Source of the DNA: Streptomyces violascens
GTDB taxonomy: Bacteria; Actinomycetota; Actinomycetes; Streptomycetales; Streptomycetaceae
Length of the DNA: 64,000 bases
Assembly: GCF_014649955.1 (NCBI RefSeq)
Contig: NZ_BMUA01000013.1
Location: 62,001 to 126,000, forward strand
Direction: 5' to 3'
In this document: positions 63,101-64,000 of the stretch, piece after piece
How positions within the stretch are numbered: the stretch's first letter is position 1
Layout: each line of letters starts with the position of its first letter
Translations under genes and position numbers: made by a program
Notes under the pieces: model-generated
What the model was told of the DNA's origin: nothing
What the model saw: only the letters and a program-made list of their open reading frames with translations
Database searches by the model: none

Positions 63101-64000
63101 ATCGTCCACGGACGCGCGGGTCGCGGCGTACACCAGCTCGTCGAGACCGGCGTCCATGGCGTCGCTGACCGCGTACAGGTGAAGTCCGCCGTCGGCAGTG
63201 AGGCGCGCCTTCAGGGCGGTACGGGTTTCGGCAGGCGGCATACCGGTCAGGATGTGGTGTGCCACGGCTCCGAGACCGAAGACATCGAGATCCACCGGGT
63301 CCGGATAGTCGGCGTCGGTCTCGGGCGCGAGGTAGCACTGGGCGGCGTCCTCGATGTGCTCCCCAGTGAAGGAGCTCTCGCCGAGCGAGCGCAGTGAAGT
63401 GGTGTCGAAATCGCGGGCTGATGCCTGCCAGTCGATGATCCGCAGGACGGGATCGCTTCCGTTCTCGCGGGCGCTGACGTACACCGAACGGGCTGCGAGC
63501 GCACGGTGGTAGAGCGAGCGGCGATGGGCGTAGCGGACGGCCTCGGCGAGCTGGCGCACCATGTCGCGGCGTACGGCTTCGGACAACTTCGGGCCGTGCA
63601 CAGCAAGGTAGTTGTCCAACCGTAGATCGCTCTCCCGGTGGCGGAAGAGGATCGCCGGGCCTCCCTGGTGCTGGCGGAACGCGACAGCCTGGGAGATGCC
63701 GCGGTGCGCGATGCCCTGGAGCACCTGGTACTCGCGCTCGGCAGCGCGGGTGGCGGAGCGCCGCTTCTCCTCGCTCGCCTGCTGCTCCACGAGATAGACC
63801 CGGACCCGACCCTCCTCGTGGATCATCTCCTTGCGCTTGGCGAGCCGGTCCTCCCAGGTGGGCCCTGCGTCCAGAGGGCGGGAGGAGAGCCTCCAGCCGT
63901 CGCCGAAGTCGAGGTGGGAGGTGGATGCCCGCACGCCGATCTTCTTCATCAGCTCGGGCAGATGCCGTGCGAAGGCGTCTTCCTTGATCCGCCAGCTCTC
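60128..64000 (-). CDS. pglW: BREX-2 serine/threonine kinase PglW (partial at the window edge)
   Basis: The frame is open across 64,000 (an ATG at 63,949 is internal), so the N-terminus is missing; about 1,290 residues are visible. A first kinase-like unit has YHRALAARSVYV and LRIIDWQASA where HRDLKPxN and DFG are expected, so it is probably a pseudokinase. The second has GSGATARALYV, LRHRDLKPDNLGIKV and LMLFDFSLANVSDRDIKAGT, and is probably catalytic. A large helical C-terminal region follows. PglW is the first gene of type 2 BREX operons and autophosphorylates in S. coelicolor. Its stop overlaps the pglX start (GTGA). Confidence 0.92.
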   Translation of the reverse strand, partial: ESWRIKEDAFARHLPELMKKIGVRASTSHLDFGDGWRLSSRPLDAGPTWEDRLAKRKEMIHEEGRVRVYLVEQQASEEKRRSATRAAEREYQVLQGIAHRGISQAVAFRQHQGGPAILFRHRESDLRLDNYLAVHGPKLSEAVRRDMVRQLAEAVRYAHRRSLYHRALAARSVYVSARENGSDPVLRIIDWQASARDFDTTSLRSLGESSFTGEHIEDAAQCYLAPETDADYPDPVDLDVFGLGAVAHHILTGMPPAETRTALKARLTADGGLHLYAVSDAMDAGLDELVYAATRASVDDRLDSADAFLRQLDDVEQASAAQAVAVEADPLTATPGQAVDGDWTVERVLGSGATARALYVTRVTEDERGRRVEEERVLKVALDAEKNERLVSEAAALQQISSGRIVKLHEGPRTIGGRTVLALEYAGPETLGQRLASYGQLGYEELASFGEDLFTALDDLAARGLRHRDLKPDNLGIKVRDDGQQQLMLFDFSLANVSDRDIKAGTRGYLDPFLGDARRPVYDDDAERYAAAVVLHEMAAAERPMWGNGTDDPQTALKDDLPALATDAFVAVLAPGLEKFFERALHREANRRFESLRQMRDAWRAIFTEADRTQPPPASDPVSLLGGAGRHEGLSDDDIRDLYAQKAKLGTTLRDAGLTERAAAVAEELGAVTVGELLDVPSARFRGKRGIGAVVKKELNRRHRQWTAALRPKKPKAAAAPVRPVVPLAADDKLGAEHEARQDVEHLAALLNPVPPGRKDNKRPQVVAAWLGLDGKAELGSWPTNRQVAETVKVSEFTVSKHLSSAITEWADAGWMNILRGELVDAVRDAGRVMIARELARVLAARHGSESETSEGAEAAALAVVRAAVAAETLLTGRDEDHEPRLAQMRRRGRLIVALESLDGSDDPTSDELAAYAIELGEAAEKIATADPLPDRSGALRDLRAVRIPEGMNPLPDARLVTLAAATSVDAAASPRLELYPRALELWRALQISQAAAGVRREVGISLEGLLSRLRSRFPEMAMGKPTYVEVEDALKKAGFPLTYETAEARFKPPVPVSAVGSSSWPTSTGTVTRASRALVAGAAGGREPSALLAAKLDSAVREGGFLALNVHVKRLRGEAGSVADAIAEAFPVVPVNLARVFLEEFRALAGEHGTDWSKVLGADTRYTRNSDLPGGLRSFVVRVWPRVAARLAGAASQESGAVLFIHTAGLLAHYYEAGGHELLVKLQHEARKPGGRPHGLWLLTPSHNPQGAPQLDGRTVEVTGGDAERVVLTEDFLKNLAAHREGFGL

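Noticed and set aside
1..64000. CRISPR arrays, rRNA or tRNA genes, replication origin
   Set aside because: No regularly spaced repeat arrays, no rRNA-like conserved blocks, no cloverleaf and no DnaA-box cluster were found when reading both strands.

Overview
The window looks like a Streptomyces chromosome, or that of a very close actinomycete. Base composition is very GC-rich with G/C at third codon positions, GTG starts are frequent, and stop/start overlaps are common. Genes recognisable as SepH, CutRS, an actinobacterial-type (coproporphyrin) ferrochelatase, DUF4193, DUF3710 and DUF3159 fit that group. All names come from reading protein motifs and gene order; no database search was possible.

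Region 1 (1-10,616) is the edge of a secondary-metabolite cluster that begins outside the window. It encodes a luciferase-like monooxygenase with its flavin reductase, a discrete malonyltransferase, a type II thioesterase, then (after a strong terminator and a palindromic operator candidate) an AfsA-like condensing protein, FabH-like KASIII, ACP, FabF-like KAS, a fused double 3-hydroxyacyl dehydrogenase and an MFS exporter. The AfsA + KASIII + ACP + flavin monooxygenase + flavin reductase + thioesterase set resembles methylenomycin/butenolide logic: a beta-ketoacyl-ACP joined to a small sugar phosphate. Between 10,750 and 11,850 the cluster runs into decayed genes.

Region 2 (11,899-38,507) is chromosomal core: a VOC protein, rhodanese, sepH, a membrane protein, a sugar-lactone oxidase, MFS, ferrochelatase, an inositol-phosphatase family enzyme, cutRS, DUF4193 with a folded leader, DUF3093, a hotdog thioesterase, dut, DUF3710, an orphan ABC ATPase, kdpDE without kdpFABC, an OB-fold protein, DUF3159, two TrkA-type regulators divergent from a large APC permease, and a TRAM/[4Fe-4S] RNA uracil methyltransferase.

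Region 3 (38,460-45,595) is a degenerate 7.1 kb integrative element in the 3' end of that methyltransferase gene. A 32-bp near-identical repeat (29/32) of the gene end marks both edges. It carries a frameshifted left-end gene, two tandem sigma-region-4-like paralogues, an excisionase-like HTH gene, two small genes and an IS30-family copy with a frameshifted transposase that cuts two genes. No integrase is visible.

Region 4 (45,564 to the end) starts with a second copy of the same element left end (att repeat, 28-bp identical repeat, TGACGC repeats, remnant of the same gene). It is followed by a complete-looking BREX type 2 (Pgl) operon on the minus strand: pglW (cut by the window edge), pglX, pglY, pglZ, brxD and brxHI, all overlapping or abutting. 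PglX is split by a +1 frameshift near codon 832. One-base loss between a six-base homopolymer and a GGG run would rejoin it, which suggests a phase-OFF allele of the kind reported for Streptomyces coelicolor Pgl.
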